A stretch of DNA of 64,000 bases from Diphasiastrum complanatum. Lineage: Eukaryota; Streptophyta; Lycopodiopsida; Lycopodiales; Lycopodiaceae. The stretch is taken from contig CM055099.1 of NCBI GenBank assembly GCA_029204225.1, forward strand, positions 49,001,290 through 49,065,289, given 5' to 3'. Made by a program: the position numbers and the translations under genes. The notes beneath the pieces are model-generated. The model saw only the letters and a list, made by a program, of their open reading frames with translations. It ran no database searches and was not told the DNA's origin. This document shows, piece after piece, positions 46,071-56,650 of this stretch. Each line of letters begins with the position of its first letter. The first letter of the stretch is position 1.

Positions 46071-48240
46071 TGCAGGTTGTCGGATGCAATCATCAGAGAA
46101 AGTCTTGTTGTGAACTTCGTTGGACACAACTTTTTTGGAAAAAATCCTGAAAAAATTGAAACTTTTCGAGTAACTTGAAAAATTCAAAAAATGCTGAAAA
46201 CCTCGAGAACTTGAAAAAATTTAAAAACTTCAGATGCAATGGGAAATCAGGAACCAAAAGTCATTCAGAACTGAAAAAGTGTAAAAAATAAGTTTTGTCG
46301 ATGGAAATGCAAGAAGATTATCAAAAGCAAACGATGCCAATGTTTGCTAATTGGTCTTGTCTACTTCAATGTTTGTTGCCGCATCTACTCAACGTTTGCA
46401 GCAAGATCTACTCACTCTTTGCATTGATTCTACTCAGATGACAGTAGATTCTTTTACTCACTCCTACACTGGTAGCACTAGAATCTACTAGCTTTACTTC
46501 TCAATGACTAGCACACTGGTCCTCTGTCTCAATCTACTTAGTGATAACTCTCATTCTGTTTGACAAAGGGCCAACATGGCAGGGATTCACGAGATTGCAA
46601 ATCAATTTAGCTACAGTTCAGTCTTAGAATCTAATTTTGCAGTATAAGAGTGTTGTACTCGTCTGTCAATGACACAACAATGATCTAATTTAGAACCTTA
46701 TTTGACAATGGTAGCTCATCTTGGACAGTGATCTTATCAGGACTCAATTTTCTACTGATCTATAGTTCTATTTCAGATTGATTGATTATTGCTTACAGAC
46801 TGCAAATTATTGCTAAACTAAACTAAGCAAGAATAGGGAATTAAAGTAAATCTACTCCTATTGAAATCAAAGAATCAACATCAGCTCAACAACTTCTAGA
46901 CTAAATCAATGATAATCCTACAAAGTGCTACCTACAATTGTCACTCAACAGTTGTAAGAAGAATTTCTCAGAGAGTAAAAACCAGGAGACATCAGAAAAC
47001 AGTGGAATGGTAGATCAATCTCCAAGTCCTGCACATCTGCCTGATACTAATTCCAAACCAAACTTTAAGAGAAGAAAGCATCAACAAGCACATTCATACA
47101 TCAATACCCAAACAAAATGCATGAAGATAGAGCATGAGAAGAAATGCAAGTAGAATGATCTTCAATTAACAAAGCAACAACATTTTAGTACAGATTACAT
47201 GCTCTAGAACTCGAGGAGAAGGCTCTTATCTATACCCACGAGTTGTAGAACTCAATTGCATAATATTTTGGAGTCCACCTCTTGCAACAGAGTGAATCCC
47301 AATCTGTAATAATTTGAGTTCCACCTCTTACTAGATAACAGGAGGCCTCCTTATTAAAAAAACATAACTTAAGTTGAGATAATCTAATTTGCTAGCTCCC
47401 ACATGGTTATTAATCTTTCGGGACGTACCATGGGGCTCACACTGTATATTTTAGCCTAGCACTATAATTCTCGTGCTCTCAGACTGAGCTCTCAATTTCA
47501 TCTCTACTAGAAGCCTTTTTGAGTGGAGAGGTGTTGCATCGACACCTCGGGGCATGGCATCAGCTAACAATTATTTACTCATGAGAAATAGAAAATCTTT
47601 TGTAACTGAGTTACAAGATCTCAGTGAGATATGTGAGTAACATATATGGGTTTTGGAGGAATCTACCATGCATCGTTTGCACACCCTTGTAGGAAATTTT
47701 TATGGATCATGCATTGTTTGCATGCCTTCGTAGAAATTTTTTTAATGGGAACACATGCATGCCTTAAAAGTTTAGGTCGCCTCAAGAGAGTATCCTTTAA
47801 AGTTGAGTGACCTCAACACATAGCATTGCCTTTTGCAAGGCAAGGCCAACACTAATTTCTTGCTATTTATGAGTTGGAAATATCAACTATAACGTATTGC
47901 CTTTTTGCAAAGCAATGTTAACAAAGTACATGCTTCTGTGGTCGAACTTAAGTTAGAGCAAAGGAGCATGTGCTAGAACTGCATAGGTCTTTGTCAAGCA
48001 ATGTCAACAAAGTCTTACCAATTTTGAGTAAGAAATTTGGGAGTGTTGAGTGTTTGATTGGTGGATTAGTCCAGATGGCAATGAAGAATACGGTGCTCCT
48101 CATGCAGGATACGTTTTCCCTTATCAGTACGCTGCTCTGTCATGAGCAAAGCAAAAAGGAACACACTCACATGCAGCAAAAACGATCTTATCGTCGCAAA
48201 GAGAATTGTAGCTCAAAACGGAAGCAATTTCATGTATAGG
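46071..48240. other. Non-coding part of the left arm
   Basis: No gene recognised. Includes a patch with repeated tctactca phrases (46380-46480) and several short frames without motifs. It forms the distal upstream region of the polyketide synthase gene. Confidence 0.4.
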
Positions 48241-48248
48241 AAAAGACG

Positions 48249-48273
48249 GGTAGGTAGGGTAAGAGCATAAAAG
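48249..48273 (+). promoter_or_regulatory. Candidate MYB (AC-element) site and TATA-like box, left gene
   Basis: GGTAGGT at 48249-48255 is the reverse of ACCTACC, the AC/P-box element bound by R2R3-MYB activators of phenylpropanoid and flavonoid genes. An ATAAAAG box follows at 48267-48273, about 150 bp before the start codon. The right gene has the same arrangement. Position and spacing suit a core promoter; the binding itself is inferred. Confidence 0.5.
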
Positions 48274-48420
48274 AGCTCTACGCAATTGCATTTGCGCTGG
48301 TCAGATGTATGCAGCCTAGCAGTAGAAGGTGGTCTATAACATGTTTTCTCTATCTTGTTGGATTTAGCTGTTAGATTGTATCTGACAAGCTCCTCAAAGA
48401 GTGTACTGTTTGATTAGAAA

Positions 48421-50049
48421 ATGGAGTTCGATATGCATGCAGCAGACGCACCAGTTGCCAATGGATTTTCCTTCCGGGATAGCCGTCAGAGGCCTGAGGG
48501 TCCGGCTTCTATATTGGGCATTGGTATAGCCAACCCGCCTCACGTTTTCGAGCAGGCCGTGTACCCAGATTTTTTCTTCGACATTAACAATTGCAATGAA
48601 AAGACTGAGCTCAAAAAAAAGTTTCAACGTATCTGTAAGCCATCTAATTTTCTTTGAGAATCTGCATAATTGCTTGCATTTCACTGTGTTTACTAGGCTG
48701 CAGGAAGTGATAAATATTTCACAATCCGAATGAGAATAGCAGCTTAGATAGAGGAAAAAACTTGGTGAAACGCAATCACTCCAACCGATCTTAGTACATG
48801 ATACTATTAACTGTGAAAAATCTGCATCATGTGTTGCATACCATTGTGCTTATCAGGTCAGTGAAGTAAAAATTTACCTTTTACACTCAAAATGTGTATA
48901 ACTGCTAAGCGATGAAGGAGCTCAGTAATACATAATTACTTCCACTAACTATGGTAGAAATGCCAATCAGCCGCCAAGTATCAGCTGTGAATTCTCTTTT
49001 TAACTTTTCTTTATGTGCATCTATAGAAGTTATTCTAATTCTTGAAAGGTGTGGCAGGTGACAGATCTGGCATTAAGAAAAGGCATTTCTTTCTCACCGA
49101 GGAGATTCTTAGAGCCAATCCGGCGATGTGTACTTATATGGGTGGCTCTCTAGACGTGAGACAGGACATCGCCGTTGCAGAGGTACCAAAGCTCGCCAAG
49201 GAGGCTGCAATGAAGGCGATCAAGGAATGGGGTCAGCCTAAATCCAAAATCACCCACGTTGTATTTGGAACAACGAGCGGAGTTGACATGCCTGGAGCTG
49301 ATTTTCGTCTCACCAAGCTCCTGGGCCTTCGCCCAGATGTGAAAAGAGTAATGTTATATCAGCAAGGCTGCTACGCCGGAGCAACCGTAACACGCATCGG
49401 GAAAGATCTGGCCGAAAACAACAAAGATGCTCGTGTTCTTGTAGTGTGCAGTGAGGTAACAGCAGTCACATTCCGAGCACCGAGTGAGACACATCTCGAT
49501 GGGCTGGTTGGATCTGCGTTATTTGGGGATGGCGCTGCTGCCCTCATCCTTGGTTCGGATCCTGTCCCAGAGGTGGAGAAGCCCATCTTTGAAATCCATT
49601 GGGCTGGAGAGACGATCCTTCCTGACAGCGATGGCGCCATCAATGGTCATCTAAAAGAAGCTGGGCTGGTATTTCATCTGCTGAAGGATGTACCAGGACT
49701 AATATCAAAGAACATAGAAAGGGTCCTGTCAGAGGCATTGAAATATGCAGGTTCACCAGAATACAATGACATATTTTGGGCTGTTCATCCAGGAGGCCCT
49801 GCCATCATTGATCAGATGGAGCAAAAGCTCAAACTCACACAAGGCAAGATGACAGCGACAAGAGACATTCTGGCAGCTTATGGAAACATGTCAAGTGCTT
49901 CAGTGCTTTTTGTGCTGAATCAACTCCGCAAAAGATCACTAGAGTTGAATCTATCTACCACCGGAGAAGGCTGTGAACTGGGGGTATTGATCGGATTCGG
50001 TCCTGGCTTGACCGTGGAGACTCTGGTGCTGAAAAGTACTTCAATCTAA
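48421..50049 (+). CDS. Type III polyketide synthase (chalcone/stilbenecarboxylate synthase family), left copy
   Basis: Two exons, 48421-48634 and 49058-50049, with a 423-bp GT-AG intron splitting a Cys codon (Cys72), the conserved intron site of plant chalcone synthases. The 401-residue product matches the family length of about 390-400. Catalytic Cys176, His315 and Asn348 and gatekeepers Phe227 and Phe277 are present (Medicago CHS2 numbering plus 12). The pocket residues Thr209, Gly268 and Ser350 and the GFGPG loop are CHS-like; the CoA-contact Lys62 of CHS2 is Arg. The family condenses a CoA starter with malonyl-CoA, usually in the cytosol. Segments such as [12 protein letters not shown] and [14 protein letters not shown] recall liverwort stilbenecarboxylate synthase, so the product (chalcone or lunularic-acid type) is undecided. 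Confidence 0.93.
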
Positions 50050-51016
50050 TATGGCTGCCTTCTTAGCTCTACCTTCAGCTTCATAAAATTCTTGAATTAT
50101 TAGAGCCTTTTATATCTATCCAAATTTTATCTATAAATAAGAAGCGACCTCCTTAATGATAGTTCTGATAACGCTGTTATACATATCTTCAATTTTTATA
50201 GATCTACATGGCATCAAATCCACTAGTATCCTGCTTAAGCTCTTTTATTGTGATGAGATCTTGACTTATAAAAATCATCATCTACAATTGATAACTATAT
50301 TCTTATTGAAATTGACTTCTATACCAAGGTATGATGCTTAAGCTCTTTTATTGTAATGAGATATTGACTTATAACAAGAACTTTGTGGCATACCAAAAAG
50401 GCCTTCCATTATTGTGGTGTTTTGAGATTTGTAAGTTTGTGAAAATTATTTGTTATTTTCTAATTTTACAAATAATCATAGTTATTTTTATATTTGAGTA
50501 TTTATCATGTCACAAACTTAGAATCAATGGTCACAAAATTATGTACAAAATTTTAAATACTAGCTCTACAATATTGCATTCAATTTTCAAAAGTAACGAC
50601 AAATTTATTATTATAGTATTATAGCTTAATATAAAATTTTTACAATTTATATTCACGAAAGTAGTAAATTTCACGATGTAATATTTCCAATTTCATGATG
50701 CACATTCACAATTGCAGAAAATGAATATCACAATTCATTGTGTATGAATTGATGAAAGTATTGATAAATTTTATTGTTCTCAATTTCACGATTAAATTCA
50801 CAAAAATGGTCACAATTTGTGCAATAAGACACTGACAAATGACCACAAATATCATGATTGAGTACTCATTAATTTCATAATTCGATATAATTGATGAAAT
50901 TCACATTTGTTATAAAAAAAAAGTCACAATTTTAATATGTAGAAAAATTGCTATCTTTTATTCACAATTGCAGTATTAAAAATAAGTCACGATCAAAGTA
51001 TTCCGAGTATCATGAT
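50050..51016. other. AT-rich 3' flank of the left synthase gene
   Basis: No gene. From about 50640 the sequence is full of short related phrases such as attcacaatt, tttcatgat and atcatgattgagtactca. They grade into the inner end of the arm. Confidence 0.5.
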
Positions 51017-51046
51017 TGAGTACTCACTAACTTGTGGTGGATGATC

Positions 51047-51692
51047 TGTGAAGGATTTCAGATCATTCAAGATCCAATCCATGTCCCTGATCTTTGGTTA
51101 CAGTAAGGAGCAAACCAACAATCCTAACAATGTAGAAAAACCAGAATCTACATACAAAATGAGATGCAAACTCTAAGAGATACTGATCAAACATGAACCA
51201 AAACATAAAATATGTTTGTTGTCCGTACAATTACAGTACCCTACTATATTTCACACGTGTGGAACCGAAAATAGCAAAATATGAGCATTCTACACACAAG
51301 ATTTCAAGATATCATCAAGAGAGTGCACCAATGAGTAGTAGAACCCAGAAAGAACCATGTATAATGATGAAATGGGAGAGAGAAGATGTGTCTCTCCATG
51401 AGTTACATCCTTTTATAGCAGGTCCAAACCCTATTTGGCCACTTGGCTTTCCCTCCAAAATGTAAACCCTACTATTTTGGGGACTAGATTCAATGTACCC
51501 AAAGTTCAAATTTGATTCTCTCTCAAACTCGACTCCAACTTTTTCACACTTTCAAAAAGTGTTTATTGAATGTATTTTAAACTAATATAACTTCAAAAAG
51601 TTTATCTCTAAGTCTAAAATGAGTTTTGGCCTCATATAGACAATTTACCAAAATACGACTAGACTAGACTAAACTAGTTGAAATCTCTTACA
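51047..51692 (-). repeat. 3' LTR of the non-autonomous element
   Basis: Starts tgtgaaggatttcag and ends gaaatctcttaca on the plus strand. It closely matches 54740-55393. Contains CACGTG at 51254-51259; the partner LTR has CACATG there. Length is 646 bp. Confidence 0.9.
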
Positions 51693-51700
51693 CTCCCTCT
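51693..51700 (-). other. Polypurine tract of the non-autonomous element
   Basis: The minus strand reads agagggag immediately before the LTR start TGTAAGAG. Confidence 0.75.
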
Positions 51701-52149
51701 TCAACTAGTTTTGGCATAGTTTTGACCATACTACTTTGATCCAAATTTAGAATGATCTCCATCCTAAGTATAGATATCCTTTCTAAGGTTCTAAAGTATC
51801 TTCCATAATTGATATAGAGAATAGTGTCCAAATTGGATGCTTCACTATCTATTACATCAATTTTACACATCAAGATATAACTAGAACATGAAGAACCAAA
51901 TAGAATGTAAATGAAATGATTCTTCCATGCTTCAAACTTTGAACTCTCTGGAAAATTACAGCATTCGAACAATAAATGTTAGTGATGACCATTTGCTTGC
52001 TTGTCTCCTCCAACTTTGTCCTTTCTTGATATGTCTCCACCACAAAACTCCATGAATGAGCCTCCATCTCCATCTTGCCACAAGAAACCATCAAACCTTG
52101 GAAATCCATGAGTAGGTGCGTACATTAATGATGCAAATCCATCACCACA

Positions 52150-52685
52150 TTACTCCATAAACCAAGTAGGTTGCACTAGTCCATCTTCAAGATCTACTTG
52201 ACACAAGAAAATGACCATGAATTCACCAAAAATTGAAAATCTCCAAACATTGGCATCAAGTAACTCTACACTTGAGAACTTGATCATGGATGAGTGATAT
52301 AACGAACCTCTAATACCTTCATTTCCATTAGCAAAACCAGCCAAGAATGCTAATACAACTCCAACAATAAGACATTGCAAGACAATGTAGCTAGTTTGTC
52401 CATATCTTGTCAATTTGCACACATCCACATGAAATAGCTCAAACATGAGACAGACCAAGTAAAGTAAACTTGAACAACACTTCATTGCTGCTCCTTTTAC
52501 CTTATTTGAGTCTTCAATAACTGCAAAAACAGATCCATAACATCTTTGCCAATTACCTCTCCTTTGATGCTCTTGACTAGCTCCAAATTGCCACCTTTCC
52601 TTTTGTGTTGTTGAAGCCCTTTGAGACCAACCTCTTGGTCTTCCTCTTGACCATCAAAGTCATTGAACAAACTTTGTTTTCTAGA
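52150..52685 (-). pseudogene. Non-autonomous element, distal part of the non-canonical block
   Basis: 52685-52500 reads SLFNDFDGQEEDQEVGLKGL, then LELVKSIKGEVIGKDVMDLF, in frame with the 245-residue frame upstream apart from one stop at 52686. After another stop, a frame at 52485-52150 starts with a hydrophobic, signal-like segment (CCSSLLYLVCLMFELFHV) and a second one (VLQCLIVGVVLAFLAGF). It ends VDLEDGLVQPTWFME, the phrase found mid-block at 40033-40803. Short coding-like pieces go on to about 51690. Membrane segments recall env-like frames of some plant retroelements, but this is only a resemblance. Confidence 0.45.
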
Positions 52686-53423
52686 TCAATTACTTGCTTT
52701 TCCAGTATGAAAACTATGAGAACCAATATCCACTTGCATAGCATCATCTACACAAGCCAAAACATGTGAGTAAAGCAAAGTGAGTCGCTTCCACTTGATT
52801 TCAGACCTGAACCTTTGGAAATACTCCCTCTCAAACATATGATCTAGATCCAACAAGATCTCATCAATGCTTGATCTTGAATTTTCAGAAAGGTTAATGA
52901 AAACAATGTCACCAATGTCTCCATCATAAATCAAAAGATAGATTCCAAACTTTCCATCCAACATGAAGTAGAGTAGGTGAAGATGAGTATCAAACCTAAT
53001 AAATTCAGCCTTCTTGAATCCATAAAAAACCTCAATAAGCTCACCAATGAGATCTCCCTTGCCTTGAAGAAATTGCCTCTCGATTTGCTCCATGTAGTCT
53101 TCTCCAACCAACCTTTTGCCATCTCGATCATGAGTGATCAATTCACAATCATAGAATCCTTTGAGTTGATGAAGAGATGTGAGATCCATGCCTTCGATCT
53201 TCCCAAGAACCAATCTTCCATTGCTCTTTCCTTCATAAGACTCCCTCTTAATGATTGCATCATAAGAAGTAGAAACCTCAAAGACATTAGAAGCCATGAA
53301 AAAAATGATTAGTACCTTCAACATAAGGATGATTGAAGTACTCTCTTTTTTCAAACAGGAATTTCTATTCAATGATTTAGGTAATGACTCATATGATAAT
53401 GATTCTTCCTCACTATCATTCAA
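52686..53423 (-). CDS. Non-canonical Copia-borne coding block, second half (copy 2)
   Basis: A 245-residue open frame: acidic Ser-rich start, hydrophobic segment (IILMLKVLIIFFMASNVF), YDAIIKRES, GKIEGMDLTSLHQLKGFYDC, EDYMEQIERQFLQGK, LIGELIEVFYG, FIRFDTHLHLLYFMLDG, then a Leu-rich C-terminus. It aligns collinearly with 39388-40036. The hydrophobic stretch could be a signal peptide or membrane anchor. No known domain. Being open while the surrounding element has decayed makes selection on this protein possible; untested. Confidence 0.6.
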   Translation of the reverse strand: MNDSEEESLSYESLPKSLNRNSCLKKESTSIILMLKVLIIFFMASNVFEVSTSYDAIIKRESYEGKSNGRLVLGKIEGMDLTSLHQLKGFYDCELITHDRDGKRLVGEDYMEQIERQFLQGKGDLIGELIEVFYGFKKAEFIRFDTHLHLLYFMLDGKFGIYLLIYDGDIGDIVFINLSENSRSSIDEILLDLDHMFEREYFQRFRSEIKWKRLTLLYSHVLACVDDAMQVDIGSHSFHTGKASN

Positions 53424-53431
53424 AGAACTTC

Positions 53432-53935
53432 CTACTTTGAGCTCTTCACATACTTCTTGTCTTCTTGACTTGTGACTATCTCCCTCACCAAGTCTCTTGA
53501 TAGAACCATTTGATCTCTCTCTTTATGAAGACATGTGACTCCACTTGCTACAAAAATGACTTTCTTGGACTCATCACAAAAGAATGTAGAAGAACCATCT
53601 CCTTCATGAATGCACCTAGCAACATCTTTTTCCATATGATCAAAGAAATCATTAACAACAATCTTTTCCAAAGAAGAACCTTCACCTCCATTGATGAAGT
53701 TAGCTCTTTCCTTACCTTTTGCATGCTTGCACTTGCCATGAAGAACCATTGAAACACCATCATTATCCTCAAGACTAGCCAAGCTAGCACAAAGATGAAC
53801 GTCTTTAAGAAGCATATCAGATCTTGACCTAGATCTAGCATAAGGAAGCTTTTTAGACTTTGCATAAGATCCACCAATCTTATTGATGCTAAAAGAGAAC
53901 TTTGGAAAGTTGAGACGATGTAGACTTGGATTCAT
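53432..53935 (-). CDS. Non-canonical Copia-borne coding block, first half (copy 2)
   Basis: A 167-residue frame aligning with 40033-40803: INKIGGSYAKSKKLPYARSR, LHGKCKHAKGKERANFINGG, NDFFDHMEKD, CDESKKVIFVASGVTCLHKE. It lacks the internal LEDGLV segment of copy 1, which appears instead at 52150-52200. A frame change near 53428 separates it from the second half; in copy 1 that join is open. The Met at 53935 follows directly on gag sequence, so it was probably translated as part of a gag fusion. Confidence 0.6.
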   Translation of the reverse strand: MNPSLHRLNFPKFSFSINKIGGSYAKSKKLPYARSRSRSDMLLKDVHLCASLASLEDNDGVSMVLHGKCKHAKGKERANFINGGEGSSLEKIVVNDFFDHMEKDVARCIHEGDGSSTFFCDESKKVIFVASGVTCLHKERDQMVLSRDLVREIVTSQEDKKYVKSSK

Positions 53936-53944
53936 AAAGCTTCT

Positions 53945-54217
53945 TCAAAGCTTCCCAAGCCTCCAAAGGTGATGTGCACTTACCAACTTAAGAAGTTCGT
54001 TGGTAACATTCATCTTAATCATGTGTAGAGCTTTCTTTGCTCTCTTGTCATACCTCACTTGATCTTGAGGTGCTTGAGGCCTCTCCTCCACACCTACAAC
54101 AATCTCCATCAACTCATTCATCTCCAATAAGGACTCCATCCTCACCTTCCAAGTAGAATAGTTGATTGAGGTAAGCCTATCATTGCTCTCCAACATAAAG
54201 CCTCCACTTGTAGCCAT
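53945..54217 (-). pseudogene. Non-autonomous element, partial Copia gag
   Basis: Starts MATSGGFMLESNDRL at 54217 and shows the UBN2 gag signature NYSTWKVRMESLLEMNELME and MIKMNVTNELLKL. A frameshift follows (near 53985; the correct frame continues EALKKLYESKS), after which gag stops and the non-canonical block begins. The zinc knuckle is absent. Confidence 0.85.
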
Positions 54218-54727
54218 GTTGAAGTGACCTGATCTTCTCTTTCAACCTGTTCCAATGCACAAAGCACTCTCTTGAATGTCAACAAATGAACTCAAGAAGA
54301 AATCACAAAGATATGGAACCTCTCAAATCTCTTCTAGCACTTCTAGCTAGAAAATCAACACATAGAATAGTGAGATCTTGATCAACCTATGATCTATCCT
54401 CAACCTAATGATTCTTGCCACTTACTAAGATTGAAACACACTCAAATGAAGTTAGGTAACCTCACAAACTAGAGATCCAATCAAAATTAGGGTTTTGACA
54501 AAATCACAAAAAAATGAATATCTCAAATTCTACATGCAATTTCTAGAAACTTGATATATCTTCTTGTAGTATAATCCTATATTGAGATTTGACCTACAAA
54601 AGATCAATTCTACACATGCAAAAATGCTAATTTTTGAGTAGAGATCAATCTAGCATGCTCTAGCATTGGTAACTCCTCCAAATATTTGCTAAAGATGGCT
54701 AATCCTTTCATAACCTGAAACACAAGA
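54218..54727 (-). other. Leader of the non-autonomous element
   Basis: About 500 bp non-coding between primer site and gag start. Confidence 0.7.
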
Positions 54728-54739
54728 GCTCTGATACCA
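54728..54739 (-). other. Primer binding site, initiator tRNA-Met
   Basis: The minus strand reads TGGTATCAGAGC, directly next to the LTR edge at 54740. Confidence 0.95.
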
Positions 54740-55393
54740 TGTGAAGAATTTCAAATCATTCAAGATCCAATCCATGTCCCTGATCTTTGGTTTCAGTAAG
54801 GAGCAAACCAACAATCCTGCCAATGTAGAAAAATCAACATCTACATACAAAATGAGATGCAAACTCTAAGAGATACTGATGAAACATGAACCGAAACATA
54901 AAATATGTTTGCTGTCTGTACAATTACAGTACCCTACTATGTGACACATGTGTGGAACCGAAAATAGCAAAATATGAGCATTCTACACACAAGATTGCAA
55001 GATATCGTCAAGAGAGTGCACCAACGAGTAGTAGAACCCAAAGAGGACCATGTATAATGATGAAATGAGAGAGAGAAGAGAGAAGATGTGTCTCTCCACG
55101 AGTTACATCCTTTTATAACAGGTCCAAACCCTATTTGGCCACTTGGCTTTCCCTCCAAAATGTAAACCCTACTATTTTGGGGACTAGATTCAATATACCC
55201 AAAGTTCAAATTTGAATCTCTCTCAAACTTGACTACCAACTTTCCCACACTTTCAAAAAGTGTTTATTGAATGTATTCTAGACTAATATAACTTCAAAAA
55301 GTTTATCTCTAAGTCTAAAATGAGTTTTGGCCTCATATAGACAATTTACCAAAATATGACTAAACTAGACTAAACTAGTTGAAATCTCTCACA
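54740..55393 (-). repeat. 5' LTR of the non-autonomous element
   Basis: Plus strand starts tgtgaagaatttc and ends atctctcaca. Length 654 bp; high similarity to the 3' LTR with scattered substitutions and small gaps, so insertion is not brand new. Confidence 0.9.
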
Positions 55394-55600
55394 CGATCCA
55401 TCATCAGCTTTTGGTGTAATTGGTTTCACCGCCCATGTGGTTGGATCGATCTTTACAACCTGCTCCCTGTATTCAAAGCTGAGTTTTCCAATTTTCCAGT
55501 TGTGAACCACTTGCGCAGTCCTCAACCACGGTCTAGTAAATCGCAGTAGGCAGATGGGAACTTTGGTATATTGTAGGGTCGATGTTCTCATGTCGTAGTA
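55394..55600 (-). pseudogene. Gypsy fragment at the insertion site
   Basis: The minus strand reads VVHNWKIGKLSFEYREQVVK, then IDPTTWAVKPITPKADDGS, ending exactly at the LTR of the non-autonomous element. It matches the protease-RT spacer of the Gypsy elements at 2591-2887 and 41844-42533. Confidence 0.75.
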
Positions 55601-56063
55601 GCCCTCCCACCTATCAACAAGGGTTAGAACACTGGAAAGGTAGCTAACTGTGCATAGATGCTACTTTTAGATAGTTCTCTATTTTTTTCCTAACACTAAC
55701 ACCACTAACACTACTCACCCCTAACTCTACTCCACTAAACTAACATTCATCATGATTTTGTGAAGGGAAGGGAGAGTAGAAGAGAGTGAGGGAGAGAAAG
55801 AGAGAAAGGGGGAGAGAGATTTGAGATGGAGGTTAGCTCAAATGCTCAATATCATTGCTTATGGAAAAACATTAACTAGTAAACCTTAAAATAAAGAGAG
55901 ACGTTGATCATTGAGAGAGAGAGTTAAAATAGCAATGATCGACTTATACAGTGCTTTCTAATTTTGATGGCACCACGTGTGCCCAGTTTTAGAATTATCG
56001 GGCCGTCTTTCTTTTACGAGCCCTTTCAATGCTCTTAAGCAATTTTATCTTTGTACTTGCTGA
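55601..56063. other. No gene recognised
   Basis: AC-rich then purine-rich (gagagagaaagag phrases near 55760-55830). No motif. Confidence 0.4.
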
Positions 56064-56350
56064 TTAGTGTGAATATACAATGTGAATTCTTCTATCAGAA
56101 GCTACAAACCTTGGAAGAACTGAGATGAAAAATGCATGATATGAGTTGCCATCCTCCACTTGCTTTTCTTTTTTCACATATGTGAGCCTCCTTGGTTTGG
56201 ATATCTCTCTCATAGATCTTCTTGGTGTAATAGCTTGAAGATGCTCCTTCTCAAGCCTCGACCCCTCCACATCTTGATTGTCTTGGAACCGGACTACTTC
56301 GCAGTGTTCGTGAGCAAGCCATTTCTAAGTGGAAGCTTAAATATGACAAA
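56064..56350 (-). pseudogene. Copia inter-domain fragment
   Basis: The minus strand reads SRLEKEHLQAITPRRSMREI and PRRLTYVKKEKQVEDGNSY. This is the segment between integrase and RT seen in the Copia elements at 19330-28688 (TPRRSSR...RLTY). Isolated 290-bp remnant next to a CT tract. Confidence 0.75.
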
Positions 56351-56365
56351 GCTTTCGCCTTGATC

Positions 56366-56368
<3 letters not shown>

Positions 56369-56431
<63 letters not shown>
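56369..56431 (+). repeat. (CT)n microsatellite, 63 bp
   Basis: Uninterrupted CT run. Confidence 0.97.
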
Positions 56432-56438
<7 letters not shown>

Positions 56439-56454
56439 TACCACTTTACTGAAA

Positions 56455-56650
56455 CATGAATATCGTGAATATTGAAACGTGAATACTGAAACGTGAATAT
56501 CGTGAAACATGAATATCGTGAATACTTTGAATACTGATCATGAAACTCTGAATATGATCGTGATACTTCGATATTGATCGTGAACTCTGAATACTAGTCA
56601 TGATACTTTGAATATTGATCATGATACTCTAAATACTTTGATCGTGACTT
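56455..56650 (+). repeat. Degenerate minisatellite at the inner end of the right arm
   Basis: About eight to ten variant units around gaatactgatcatgatact and gaatatcgtgaaacatgaat. The left arm has at most one such unit at the mirrored place (51000-51016). The arm homology ends inside this array. Confidence 0.75.

Larger units (their letters stand above)
43694..51016 (+). repeat. Left arm of a large inverted duplication
   Basis: Mirrors 56618-64000 nearly base for base. Paired coordinates sum to 107634 across the synthase gene and drift to 107694 at the gag, showing about 60 bp of net gaps. It contains a Gypsy gag, an older Gypsy protease fragment and one synthase gene. The left limit given is only where the partner arm leaves the window; the duplication may extend further left. 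Confidence 0.95.
51047..55393 (-). mobile_element. Complete non-autonomous Copia-type LTR element
   Basis: 4347 bp with both LTRs (51047-51692 and 54740-55393), initiator tRNA-Met primer site, polypurine tract and 5-bp flanks tgatc / cgatc (4 of 5 match) as target duplication. The interior has a partial Copia gag (54217-53945) and then a non-canonical coding block (53935-52150). No protease, integrase, RT or RNase H is present. It sits in the spacer between the inverted arms, within a Gypsy fragment on its right side. Movement would have required enzymes from another element. Confidence 0.88.

Noticed and set aside
49042-49057. Start of the synthase at the Met at 49042 (residues MKGVAG)
   Set aside because: This Met lies in the intron. 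Splicing 48634 to 49058 restores the family's RICDRSG motif and the usual length.
49371-49643. 90-residue frame antisense to the synthase exon 2, also at 57991-58263
   Set aside because: It is a shadow of the well-supported synthase reading frame; its conservation between arms only reflects the duplication.
50156-50624. Two frames (61 and 97 residues) downstream of the left synthase, repeated at 57010-57478
   Set aside because: AT-rich, hydrophobic by composition and without motifs. They are identical in both arms only because the arms are duplicated.
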